From positions 1-12,965 of the forward strand of contig JAJRAP010000308.1 in NCBI GenBank assembly GCA_028679855.1: a stretch of DNA of 12,965 nucleotides. Direction: 5' to 3'. Below, piece after piece: positions 7,905-12,965 of this stretch. This DNA is from Candidatus Methanoperedens sp. GTDB taxonomy: Archaea; Halobacteriota; Methanosarcinia; Methanosarcinales; Methanoperedenaceae. Numbering within the stretch: position 1 is the first letter of the stretch; each line of letters starts with the position of its first letter. The notes beneath the pieces were generated by a model that searched no databases, was not told where the DNA came from, and saw nothing but the letters and a program-made list of their open reading frames with translations. Made by a program: the position numbers and the translations under genes.

Positions 7905-9152
7905 ATGGACAAAGACATCATCAAAGGTGTAAAGAAAAATGTTTTCATCCTCGGTCTTGTCAGTTTCTTCACAGACATCAGTAGCGAGATGCTGTACCCC
8001 ATAATCCCGATCTTCCTCACAGCAATTCTTCACGCCCCGATGTCTGTAGTGGGTCTTATAGAAGGCATCGCAGAAAGCACTGCCAGCCTCCTGGAAGTCG
8101 TATCTGGATGGCTCTCAGATAAGTCCGGGAAAAGAAAACCATTCGTGATCTATGGATACAGTCTTTCAACGATCGCAAAGCCCCTGCTTGCGTTCGCGGC
8201 AACCTGGCATTTCGTGCTTGCCGCGCGCTTTCTTGACAGGTTCGGGAAAGGACTGCGCTCTTCTGCTCGCGATGCCCTGATCGCAGATTCCACAGAAGCG
8301 CAATACAGGGGAAGAGCCTTCGGGTTCCACCGCGCCCTTGACAGCGTCGGGGCGGTCATCGGTCCGCTTATTGCTCTTGTGCTGATGTATTATCTTGAAA
8401 GCAGTCACTGGGATACCAACTCTAGCTACAGGACAATATTCCTGATAGCATTCATACCAGCCCTTATTAGCGTGCTGCTACTGCTGTTCTTCGTCACTGA
8501 GAAAGCGGGTGAGAGAAAGGACGGACTGAAATTCAGGTTATCGGATTTCAGCCGCGACTTCAAGATATTTCTAATAATATCTGTGGTTTTTGCGATCGGA
8601 AATTCAAGCAATGCATTCCTGATACTTCGGACAAAAGACATCTTTGAGAACTTCGGGGGCGTTCCCCCGATCATCACATCCACGTTCGGCTACTTCGGTA
8701 TTGTTGCAGTGATAATATTGACCTATGTGGTCTATAACATCACTTATTCCCTCTCATCAATGCCTGCCGGTATGCTCTCGGACAGGATAGGGCGCAGGAA
8801 TGTGATGATAGGCGGTTTCCTGATATTCTCCATCGTTTATCTGGGTTTCGCGATGGCAAAAGCAGGATACCTAGTATGGATACTCTTTGCCATATATGGG
8901 TTCTATATCGCCATGACCGACGGGGTGAGCAAAGCCTATGCGGTTGATCTTGTCCCGGCGGATAAAAGAGGGACTGCGATCGGGCTTTACTATACTGCAA
9001 CCGGGCTCATGGCTCTTGCTTCAAGCATAATCGCGGGTTTGTTGTGGGATTTAGTGGGTGCGAGCGCGCCGTTTTTGTTCGGGAGCGCAACCGCGCTTAT
9101 GGCTGCGGTGATGCTGGTTATTCTGATGCCAAGACGCAATCATATAAATTGA
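7905..9152 (+). CDS. Major facilitator superfamily transporter
   Basis: A 415-residue integral membrane transporter with about twelve hydrophobic segments in two halves. The MFS motif A is present in both: GWLSDKSGKRKP at about residues 68-79 and GMLSDRIGRRNVM at about 289-301. Other family blocks are SFFTDISSEMLYPIIPIFL near the N-terminus, and RFLDRFGKGLRSSARDALIA followed by RGRAFGFHRALDSVGAVIGP in the first half. This is the common subfamily shared by archaea and bacteria, sometimes annotated as drug or sugar transport; the substrate cannot be read from sequence. The frame opens further upstream from a TTG at 7821. The added 28 polar residues do not look like family sequence and would cross the probable promoter, so I start at ATG 7905. 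The gene stands alone between the divergent ATPase and the binding-protein gene. Confidence 0.94.
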   Translation: MDKDIIKGVKKNVFILGLVSFFTDISSEMLYPIIPIFLTAILHAPMSVVGLIEGIAESTASLLEVVSGWLSDKSGKRKPFVIYGYSLSTIAKPLLAFAATWHFVLAARFLDRFGKGLRSSARDALIADSTEAQYRGRAFGFHRALDSVGAVIGPLIALVLMYYLESSHWDTNSSYRTIFLIAFIPALISVLLLLFFVTEKAGERKDGLKFRLSDFSRDFKIFLIISVVFAIGNSSNAFLILRTKDIFENFGGVPPIITSTFGYFGIVAVIILTYVVYNITYSLSSMPAGMLSDRIGRRNVMIGGFLIFSIVYLGFAMAKAGYLVWILFAIYGFYIAMTDGVSKAYAVDLVPADKRGTAIGLYYTATGLMALASSIIAGLLWDLVGASAPFLFGSATALMAAVMLVILMPRRNHIN

Positions 9153-9168
9153 TCAAGATACAAACCAA

Positions 9169-9180
9169 AACCCTTTTTAA
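9169..9180 (+). promoter_or_regulatory. Putative TATA box for the binding-protein gene
   Basis: CCCTTTTTAACC lies about 37-48 bases before the ATG at 9217 and gives room for a leader that contains the GAGGTG ribosome site (9203-9208). The T-run may also serve as a weak terminator for the preceding MFS gene. Confidence 0.4.
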
Positions 9181-9216
9181 CCGGATACTCTCAATGAAGT
9201 ATGAGGTGGATTAATC

Positions 9217-10365
9217 ATGAAAAAATGGTATATATCATTTATCATCATAGCAATGCTTATCGCCAGCGGATGCGTTGGTGAAAAAGCGCAGCAGAAAGCA
9301 GAAGATATTAAGATCGGCGTGCTGATAACATATACAGGTGGCTTAGCACAATTTGGTGAAGCAATGGCTAATGGAGCCAAGCTCGCTGCACAAGAGATAA
9401 ATAAAGCGGGGGGTATCAATGGCAAAAATATCACCCTGATACTTGAAGATACTGGCACTGATCCCGCAAAGGCTGCTGAGGCAGCTAAGAAACTCATCGA
9501 TGTAGATAACGTCCAGGTGATAATTGGAGCTGTGTCAAGCTCTGAAACGCTTGCTGTAGCCAATTATTCAGAAAGATTGAAAGTGGTACTCATCTCACCT
9601 TCATCGACTGCCCCGTCTTTAACTAATGCAGGAGATTATGTCTTCCGTGTTGTGGGAAGCGATAACCTGCAGGGTGATGCAATCGCACAACTTGCCATGG
9701 CAAAGAATTTCACCAAAGCTGCTGCACTCGTAGAAAATAATGACTATGGGATTGGTCTTGAAAATGTTTTCAAAGAAAAGTTCAACGGTACCATTGTCAA
9801 AAGCATACATTATGAGAAAGGCAAAGCTGATTACAGAACTGAACTTGATACTATTAAGAAAGCGGTTCCTGATGTGATAATATATGTGGGATATCCTGCA
9901 GAAGCATCTTCCATACTCCAACAGACAAAACAACTTGGTTTGAAAACTAATTGGATAGCTGCGGAGGGTATCGCAGACCCGGGTATTTTCCAGAACCCGG
10001 AGGTGGCTTCCCAGATGGAAGGAATGCTCCTGACAAAGCCTTCAAGCCCTGAACAGAGTCCTGAATATCAGAATTTCTTGAAGCTTTACAGAGCAGCCTA
10101 TGGAAAAGACCCGGGAATATATTCTGATACAGAGTTTGATGCTGTAACTCTTGCGGCTCTTGCAATAAAGGAAGCAGGAAATGACGGGGAAAAAATAAAG
10201 AATGCTCTACCCGCAGTCAGCCACAAATACAAAGCAGTGACGGGGGATAAATCCTTTGACGAAAACGGCGATGTTCCTCAAGACTACACTATTCTTGAAG
10301 TCGTGAACAAGACAATGGTCCCTATTGGAAGCTGGAACCCTGCTACTGGAATAAAGTTAAAGTAA
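9217..10365 (+). CDS. ABC transporter substrate-binding lipoprotein, LivK type
   Basis: A 382-residue extracytoplasmic binding protein of the periplasmic-binding type 1 fold (branched-chain amino acid/amide family). The N-terminus is a lipoprotein signal: two lysines, a hydrophobic stretch, then the lipobox IASGC with the acceptor Cys19. The mature part begins IKIGVLITYTGGLAQFGEAM and carries the family helix KLAAQEINKAGGINGK. Ligand-pocket blocks are SPSSTAPSLT (about 128-136) and YSDTEFDAV near residue 305. The ATG at 9217 has GAGGTG eight bases upstream. No permease or ATPase genes (livHMGF type) are next to it. It either works with a transporter encoded elsewhere or acts as a sensor for extracellular ligand. 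A strong terminator-like hairpin follows, so it is a single-gene transcript. The ligand is unknown; branched-chain amino acids, urea and short amides are family possibilities. Confidence 0.94.
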   Translation: MKKWYISFIIIAMLIASGCVGEKAQQKAEDIKIGVLITYTGGLAQFGEAMANGAKLAAQEINKAGGINGKNITLILEDTGTDPAKAAEAAKKLIDVDNVQVIIGAVSSSETLAVANYSERLKVVLISPSSTAPSLTNAGDYVFRVVGSDNLQGDAIAQLAMAKNFTKAAALVENNDYGIGLENVFKEKFNGTIVKSIHYEKGKADYRTELDTIKKAVPDVIIYVGYPAEASSILQQTKQLGLKTNWIAAEGIADPGIFQNPEVASQMEGMLLTKPSSPEQSPEYQNFLKLYRAAYGKDPGIYSDTEFDAVTLAALAIKEAGNDGEKIKNALPAVSHKYKAVTGDKSFDENGDVPQDYTILEVVNKTMVPIGSWNPATGIKLK

Positions 10366-10380
10366 ACTTTTTCCAAGGAT

Positions 10381-10426
10381 ATACATGCCTTGAAATGATC
10401 ATGGCATGTATTCTTATTTATTTTTT
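10381..10426 (+). terminator. Hairpin plus T-tract terminator after the binding-protein gene
   Basis: ATACATGCC (10381-10389) and GGCATGTAT (10403-10411) form a perfect 9-base stem. One mismatch and three further pairs extend it inward to a 5-base loop. A T-rich run follows at once (TTCTTATTTATTTTTT, 10411-10426). It lies 16 bases past the stop codon at 10363-10365. T-tracts terminate archaeal transcription; the stem may protect the 3' end. Confidence 0.65.
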
Positions 10427-10491
10427 CGCCAAGAGACTGAAGGCGATGGATAGCCGGAAAAATTTCTAAATCTGAAGATTGAGGCGCACAT

Positions 10492-10535
10492 TATAGTAAA
10501 CTATTAGTATTTCGGATACTAATTTAATAAAATTT
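10492..10535 (+). promoter_or_regulatory. Promoter region of the membrane/YEATS operon, with a hairpin
   Basis: Two AT-rich candidates lie upstream of the ATG at 10553: TTATAGTAAA near 10492-10501 and AATTTAATAAAATTT (10521-10535). Between them ATTAGTAT (10503-10510) and ATACTAAT (10516-10523) form a perfect 8-base inverted repeat around TTCGG. With the first box this repeat would sit at the transcription start or in the leader; with the second it would abut the box like an operator. The GAGG at 10542-10545 is the ribosome site. The rest of the 10427-10491 gap shows nothing I can identify. Confidence 0.4.
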
Positions 10536-10552
10536 GTATGTGAGGATTTAAT

Positions 10553-11035
10553 ATGGTTGAGAAAGGAAAAATGTTATTCCTGATTATCTTTGTGGTGATA
10601 ACATCTCTTACTGCTGTGATTGTTCTATTGGCGAACGTAGGTATTTTCGGTACAGAAGTGAGACAGTCCGCCTTTGCCAAGTGGGGTATTGGGGGTGTTT
10701 TGGGGGAAATCGTGACCGCAACAATTGTTGCATTCAAGTTAGAGTTTTTTTCCACAAAAAGCATGCTGATCGTCTTTGATTTCAAATCTCCTAAGGCACC
10801 TGGTGCGAAGCTCATCGAATGTTCTTATGAAATCTCAGATGCGAAAGGTGAACGTGTGGATAGAGGTGAGAAATTAAAATTAACAAGAGGGCCTACACCT
10901 GGAACCTGGATGTTCTTCATTCCTCTTCCGTCTAACATTAAGTATGAGCACATAACGACAATGGTCATAAAGGACGATAATGGAATTGAGTATCCAGTAA
11001 CGGACATTATTCTTCAGCATACATTGGAGGTTTGA
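10553..11035 (+). CDS. Two-helix membrane protein with soluble C-terminal domain, linked to YEATS gene
   Basis: A 160-residue protein I do not recognise at family level. It has a strong first membrane segment at about residues 7-31 (MLFLIIFVVITSLTAVIVLL) and a weaker second one at about 44-63 (WGIGGVLGEIVTATIVAF). A C-terminal domain of about 95 residues follows, with alternating short strands (SMLIVFDFKSP; KLIECSYEIS; GTWMFFIPLP; ITTMVIKDDN; EYPVTDIILQ). This suggests a small β-sandwich on one side of the membrane; fold and side are inference. GAGG seven bases before the ATG supports the start. The YEATS gene begins about 90 bases after its stop with only a short peptide frame between, so the two are very likely one operon. 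A membrane anchor or sensor partnering the YEATS protein is my best guess. Confidence 0.7.
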   Translation: MVEKGKMLFLIIFVVITSLTAVIVLLANVGIFGTEVRQSAFAKWGIGGVLGEIVTATIVAFKLEFFSTKSMLIVFDFKSPKAPGAKLIECSYEISDAKGERVDRGEKLKLTRGPTPGTWMFFIPLPSNIKYEHITTMVIKDDNGIEYPVTDIILQHTLEV

Positions 11036-11041
11036 TTTAAT

Positions 11042-11143
11042 ATGTTTTATAATGATTCTGAGTTTGCATTGTGGTCTCAAAACAAGCAAAAATTTCTTGG
11101 AAATCAAAAGAACCTGGAGGATTCAAATGACTCTAAGAATTAG
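11042..11143 (+). CDS. Possible 33-residue peptide gene coupled to the YEATS gene
   Basis: ATG at 11042 to TAG at 11141-11143 encodes 33 polar residues starting MFYNDSEFALWSQNKQKF and ending LEDSNDSKN. GGAGGT (11026-11031), a strong ribosome site lying in the end of the preceding gene, is 10 bases before the ATG. The frame overlaps the start of the YEATS gene by 17 bases, so ribosomes finishing it would terminate just past the next start. It could be a real small protein, a leader that couples translation of the YEATS gene, or chance. There are no homologs I can name, no signal peptide and no membrane segment. Confidence 0.35.
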   Translation: MFYNDSEFALWSQNKQKFLGNQKNLEDSNDSKN

Positions 11144-11444
11144 AAACAGATGGCATTACAGAGGTATGTCCGAAGGTTATCAATGGTGGGATTGGGAGGC
11201 TTTTTTGGATGATAGCGGTTCAGGAGAGCTATCCAATGTTAATTATGTCGAGTACATCTTACATCCTACCTTTCCCCATCCTATAAGAAAAATAACTAAC
11301 CCCAGGGGTGGATTTGTTCTAAAGACTGCTGGCTATGGGACGTTTATGTTTAAAGCATTTGTTTATACCAAAGATGGAGGAAAGAAAGAGTTAACGCACA
11401 TACTAAAGCTTGAATCTGAGCCAGAAGAGGGAATTACTGATTGA
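11127..11444 (+). CDS. Stand-alone prokaryotic YEATS-domain (pYEATS) protein
   Basis: A 105-residue protein that is essentially one YEATS domain. In eukaryotes this immunoglobulin-like fold reads acylated lysine on histones; the prokaryotic version is known from sensory and conflict-type proteins with unproven ligands. The diagnostic order is present: WWDWEAFLDD (20-29), YVEYILHPTFPHPIR (40-54), GFVLKTAGYGTFMFKAFVYT (62-81), then a final strand ELTHILKL (88-95). F49 in HPTFP and Y70 in GYGTF fall where the AF9 YEATS domain has the aromatic residues of its acyl-lysine pocket (alignment from memory). I choose the ATG at 11127 because CTGGAGGA ends six bases before it. An earlier in-frame ATG (11052) lacks this and adds unconserved sequence. 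The gene follows the two-helix membrane protein as its likely partner. Its stop is followed in the same frame by the reductase relic. The product has no effector domain. Confidence 0.78.
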   Translation: MTLRIRNRWHYRGMSEGYQWWDWEAFLDDSGSGELSNVNYVEYILHPTFPHPIRKITNPRGGFVLKTAGYGTFMFKAFVYTKDGGKKELTHILKLESEPEEGITD

Positions 11445-11859
11445 TTCCCGCGTAAGATGGTAATAGAAGCATTGCGGACAACTCCGGAAGAGTTGTCCTA
11501 TGCCTGTTATTCCAATTATCTTATGGCTGCTGCAAATATCGGGACAATAACCTATAATCACCATTTCGCAAATGGACTTGCTGGCATTTTTATTGCATGC
11601 GGTCAGGATGTGGCTTATGTTGCAGAATCCGCCATCGGCTCAACTATAATGGACGTGACAAAAGATGGGGATCTATATGTGGGCGTCAATCTGCCAGATC
11701 TTGTAATTGCAACAGTTGGAGGAGGTACCGGACTTGGGACAGCAAAAGATTACCGCTTCGGTTTTACTCGCCGGTGAAATATCCATTTGGGGCGCAATAG
11801 TTTCCGGGGAATTTTCACAGGCGCATGACAGGTATGGAAGAAATAGACCACGTTTGTGA
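11445..11859 (+). pseudogene. Decayed C-terminal fragment of HMG-CoA reductase
   Basis: Remnant of 3-hydroxy-3-methylglutaryl-CoA reductase, the NAD(P)H enzyme of the mevalonate pathway. The first piece starts FPRK and continues from ATG 11457. It carries EALRTTPEEL, NHHFANGLAGIFIACGQDVA (catalytic-Asp block GQD), GDLYVGVNLPDLVIATVGGG and TGLGTAK. At about 11742-11749 the homology jumps to another frame. There ITASVLLAGEISIWGAIVSG is followed by EFSQAHDRYGRNRPRL and a TGA at 11857-11859, which is the family C-terminus including the AH block with the catalytic His. About 20 residues expected between the pieces are missing, so a deletion caused a frameshift. The N-terminal three quarters, with the catalytic Glu and Lys, are absent. 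Homology begins right after the YEATS stop, in its frame. Wording such as GLGTA and HDRYGRNRP resembles bacterial class I enzymes more than the archaeal one, so this is probably a second, transferred copy. The 106-residue open frame 11457-11777 is not an intact gene. Confidence 0.8.
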
Positions 11860-12906
11860 AAGATATGACTGCGGATTCTCAAGAATCCCGCGGTCAATGA
11901 AAGCATTTCTCACAATTGTTCCATCCTTTCCTCCATATAAGCTTTCGGCGGCTGCAACTGTATCCTGGGCTGCGTCTGGCATGTTGGTATCAGGGGCAAA
12001 GTCAAACTGAGCCTCAAGAATGATGGTGTCTGCCTTAATGTGGCCAAGATTGGCGCGAATATCCCAAAGGGCTCGCGACCATATCTGCCCGTCGTGGTGA
12101 ACGCTCCCGTTGAGATCTTGTGGATAGTGAAGGTCGAGGTCGATCCTTCGCAGGCAGTGAGGTTCGCCAGTCGTATAAGAAACAGAATCCCAGTCTGCAA
12201 CACAGGCAGGGTCTGGGGTAGGTGCAATCACATCTGTCACCGTGACTGCCCAATAGTCTGCAAAACCCTCACCGATGGCGCCAGCTTCGACAGAGGTGCC
12301 GAATCCGAAAGGGGTTACCTGCGAGTCCATCATAGCGTGTCCATATTCGTGCAGGATCACCTCAGCGTCCTCGGCATCGTCAACACCGCCCTTGCCAAAG
12401 CGAAGGATATCCTTCTTGTCCCATGAGTAAGAGTTATCTGTGCCCAACTGATTAATCCGCACATCCTGCGACTCATTGTTGATAGACCGTCGCATGCCCC
12501 CGAAGCCCAGGCTCTGTATATACTTCTGCGCTTCAGTGACCCAGTAATACACCATCACCTGCTCAAATTGGTCATCCTTGCGGTTGTAAAGGAATGTATT
12601 ATCTGGTGAATAAGCCAGAGGCCCGGTCGAGCTTTTAACGTTCGCCCAATCCCCATGTAAGTATCCGCTGCCATCGAGATTTGTAAGGGAGACATTCCTG
12701 TAAGCAGGCTGGAGCGCAGGGTAATCCGCATCCTTCTGGTCAGTCAAATTCTGGTTCTGCAAAGAAGCAACTGGATTCGGGAAGAAAACACGCCCCATTC
12801 CAGTGTTTGTACCTGGTCCAGGCTTATCAGCCAGTGAGCAGTTTGCCAGGAGTACAAAGCAAATGACTCCAAGACAAAAGGCTCGTGAAATAAAATTGAG
12901 ATTCAT
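11815..12906 (-). CDS. Secreted zinc metallopeptidase (gluzincin, M36/M4-like)
   Basis: A 363-residue exported protease. The N-terminus is a signal sequence with a hydrophobic core at about 9-22 and possible cleavage after SLA (24-26). LANC (20-23) could instead act as a lipobox. The zinc site is HEYGH (H186, E187, H190). The third ligand is E213 in GEGFADYWA, and the spacing is that of gluzincins with the fungalysin/thermolysin pattern. A later block SRALWDIRANLG and the helix DAAQDTVAAAESLYGG also fit that group. There is no long inhibitory propeptide. AAGGAGGT (12911-12918, minus strand) lies four bases before the ATG and fixes the start. The last 14 residues, including TWSISSIPVMRL, are encoded antisense to the HMG-CoA reductase relic. 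The original C-terminus may therefore be lost or replaced. Base composition is higher in GC than the adjacent YEATS operon, and the protein looks bacterial in type, suggesting transfer. Confidence 0.85.
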   Translation of the reverse strand: MNLNFISRAFCLGVICFVLLANCSLADKPGPGTNTGMGRVFFPNPVASLQNQNLTDQKDADYPALQPAYRNVSLTNLDGSGYLHGDWANVKSSTGPLAYSPDNTFLYNRKDDQFEQVMVYYWVTEAQKYIQSLGFGGMRRSINNESQDVRINQLGTDNSYSWDKKDILRFGKGGVDDAEDAEVILHEYGHAMMDSQVTPFGFGTSVEAGAIGEGFADYWAVTVTDVIAPTPDPACVADWDSVSYTTGEPHCLRRIDLDLHYPQDLNGSVHHDGQIWSRALWDIRANLGHIKADTIILEAQFDFAPDTNMPDAAQDTVAAAESLYGGKDGTIVRNAFIDRGILENPQSYLSQTWSISSIPVMRL

Positions 12907-12910
12907 AGAT

Positions 12911-12918
12911 ACCTCCTT
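12911..12918 (-). promoter_or_regulatory. Shine-Dalgarno site of the metallopeptidase gene
   Basis: The minus strand reads AAGGAGGT, four bases before the ATG at 12906, a near-perfect ribosome site. An A-rich stretch further upstream (minus strand GAAATAAAAAAGC, about 12921-12933) is only a weak promoter candidate. The remaining bases to 12965 show nothing identifiable. Confidence 0.6.
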
Positions 12919-12965
12919 ATGCTTTTTTATTTCACCCTCTCATACACGAACGCAAGCACCGCGCC

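Noticed and set aside
11052..11126. Earlier ATG start for the YEATS gene
   Set aside because: The extra 25 residues have no family resemblance, and the clear GGAGG site fits the ATG at 11127.
11457..11777. 106-residue open frame as an intact hypothetical gene
   Set aside because: It is the middle of an HMG-CoA reductase. The family C-terminus continues in another frame after a deletion, and its last residues (YRFGFTRR) are out-of-frame sequence.
12040..12426. Plus-strand open frame of 128 residues
   Set aside because: It is antisense to the metallopeptidase, whose signal sequence, zinc motif and ribosome site show that the minus strand is coding.
1..12965. CRISPR arrays, tRNA or rRNA genes, transposases, integrases
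   Set aside because: No regularly spaced repeats, cloverleaf sequences or recombinase motifs were seen on either strand. The patchwork at 10.4-12.9 kb carries no visible mobile-element gene.

Overview
This window looks like chromosomal DNA of a euryarchaeon from the methanogen lineage. Methanosarcinales or a relative such as the anaerobic methane oxidisers fits best, but that rank is inference. The support is a DUF2111 gene (a family I know only from methanogen-type archaea), archaeal-style AT-rich TATA boxes 25-60 bases before starts, GGAGG-type Shine-Dalgarno sites, a type I dehydroquinase and an archaeal lipoprotein-type binding protein. No rRNA, tRNA, CRISPR array, transposase or integrase was found.

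Left part (1-6310), mostly housekeeping. The 3' part of xseA and a complete xseB (exonuclease VII) overlap each other. A small two-helix membrane protein gene converges on xseB and shares its TTAA stop. Next is aroD (3-dehydroquinate dehydratase) on its own promoter. Two minus-strand genes follow, a three-helix membrane protein and a DUF2111 protein. The DUF2111 gene is divergent from carB, the full-length large subunit of carbamoyl phosphate synthetase, which starts at TTG behind a perfect Shine-Dalgarno site.

Middle part (6382-10365), stand-alone accessory genes. These are a minus-strand AAA ATPase with a DUF4143 C-terminus, a 12-helix MFS transporter, and a LivK-like lipoprotein binding protein with no permease or ATPase genes beside it. 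The binding-protein gene is followed by a hairpin plus T-tract terminator.

Right part (10366-12965), the most unusual region and apparently a patchwork. A short operon encodes a two-helix membrane protein with a soluble C-terminal domain, a possible 33-residue peptide, and a 105-residue protein that I recognise as a stand-alone prokaryotic YEATS domain. It retains the residues that form the acyl-lysine pocket in eukaryotic YEATS readers. Directly after the YEATS stop codon, in the same frame, begins a decayed C-terminal fragment of an HMG-CoA reductase of bacterial-looking type. It has lost its N-terminus and has an internal deletion with a frameshift. The tail of a minus-strand secreted zinc metallopeptidase (HEYGH plus downstream GEGFADY) runs antisense into the end of this relic. 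I read the layout as the YEATS operon and the peptidase gene having been joined onto the remains of the reductase gene.
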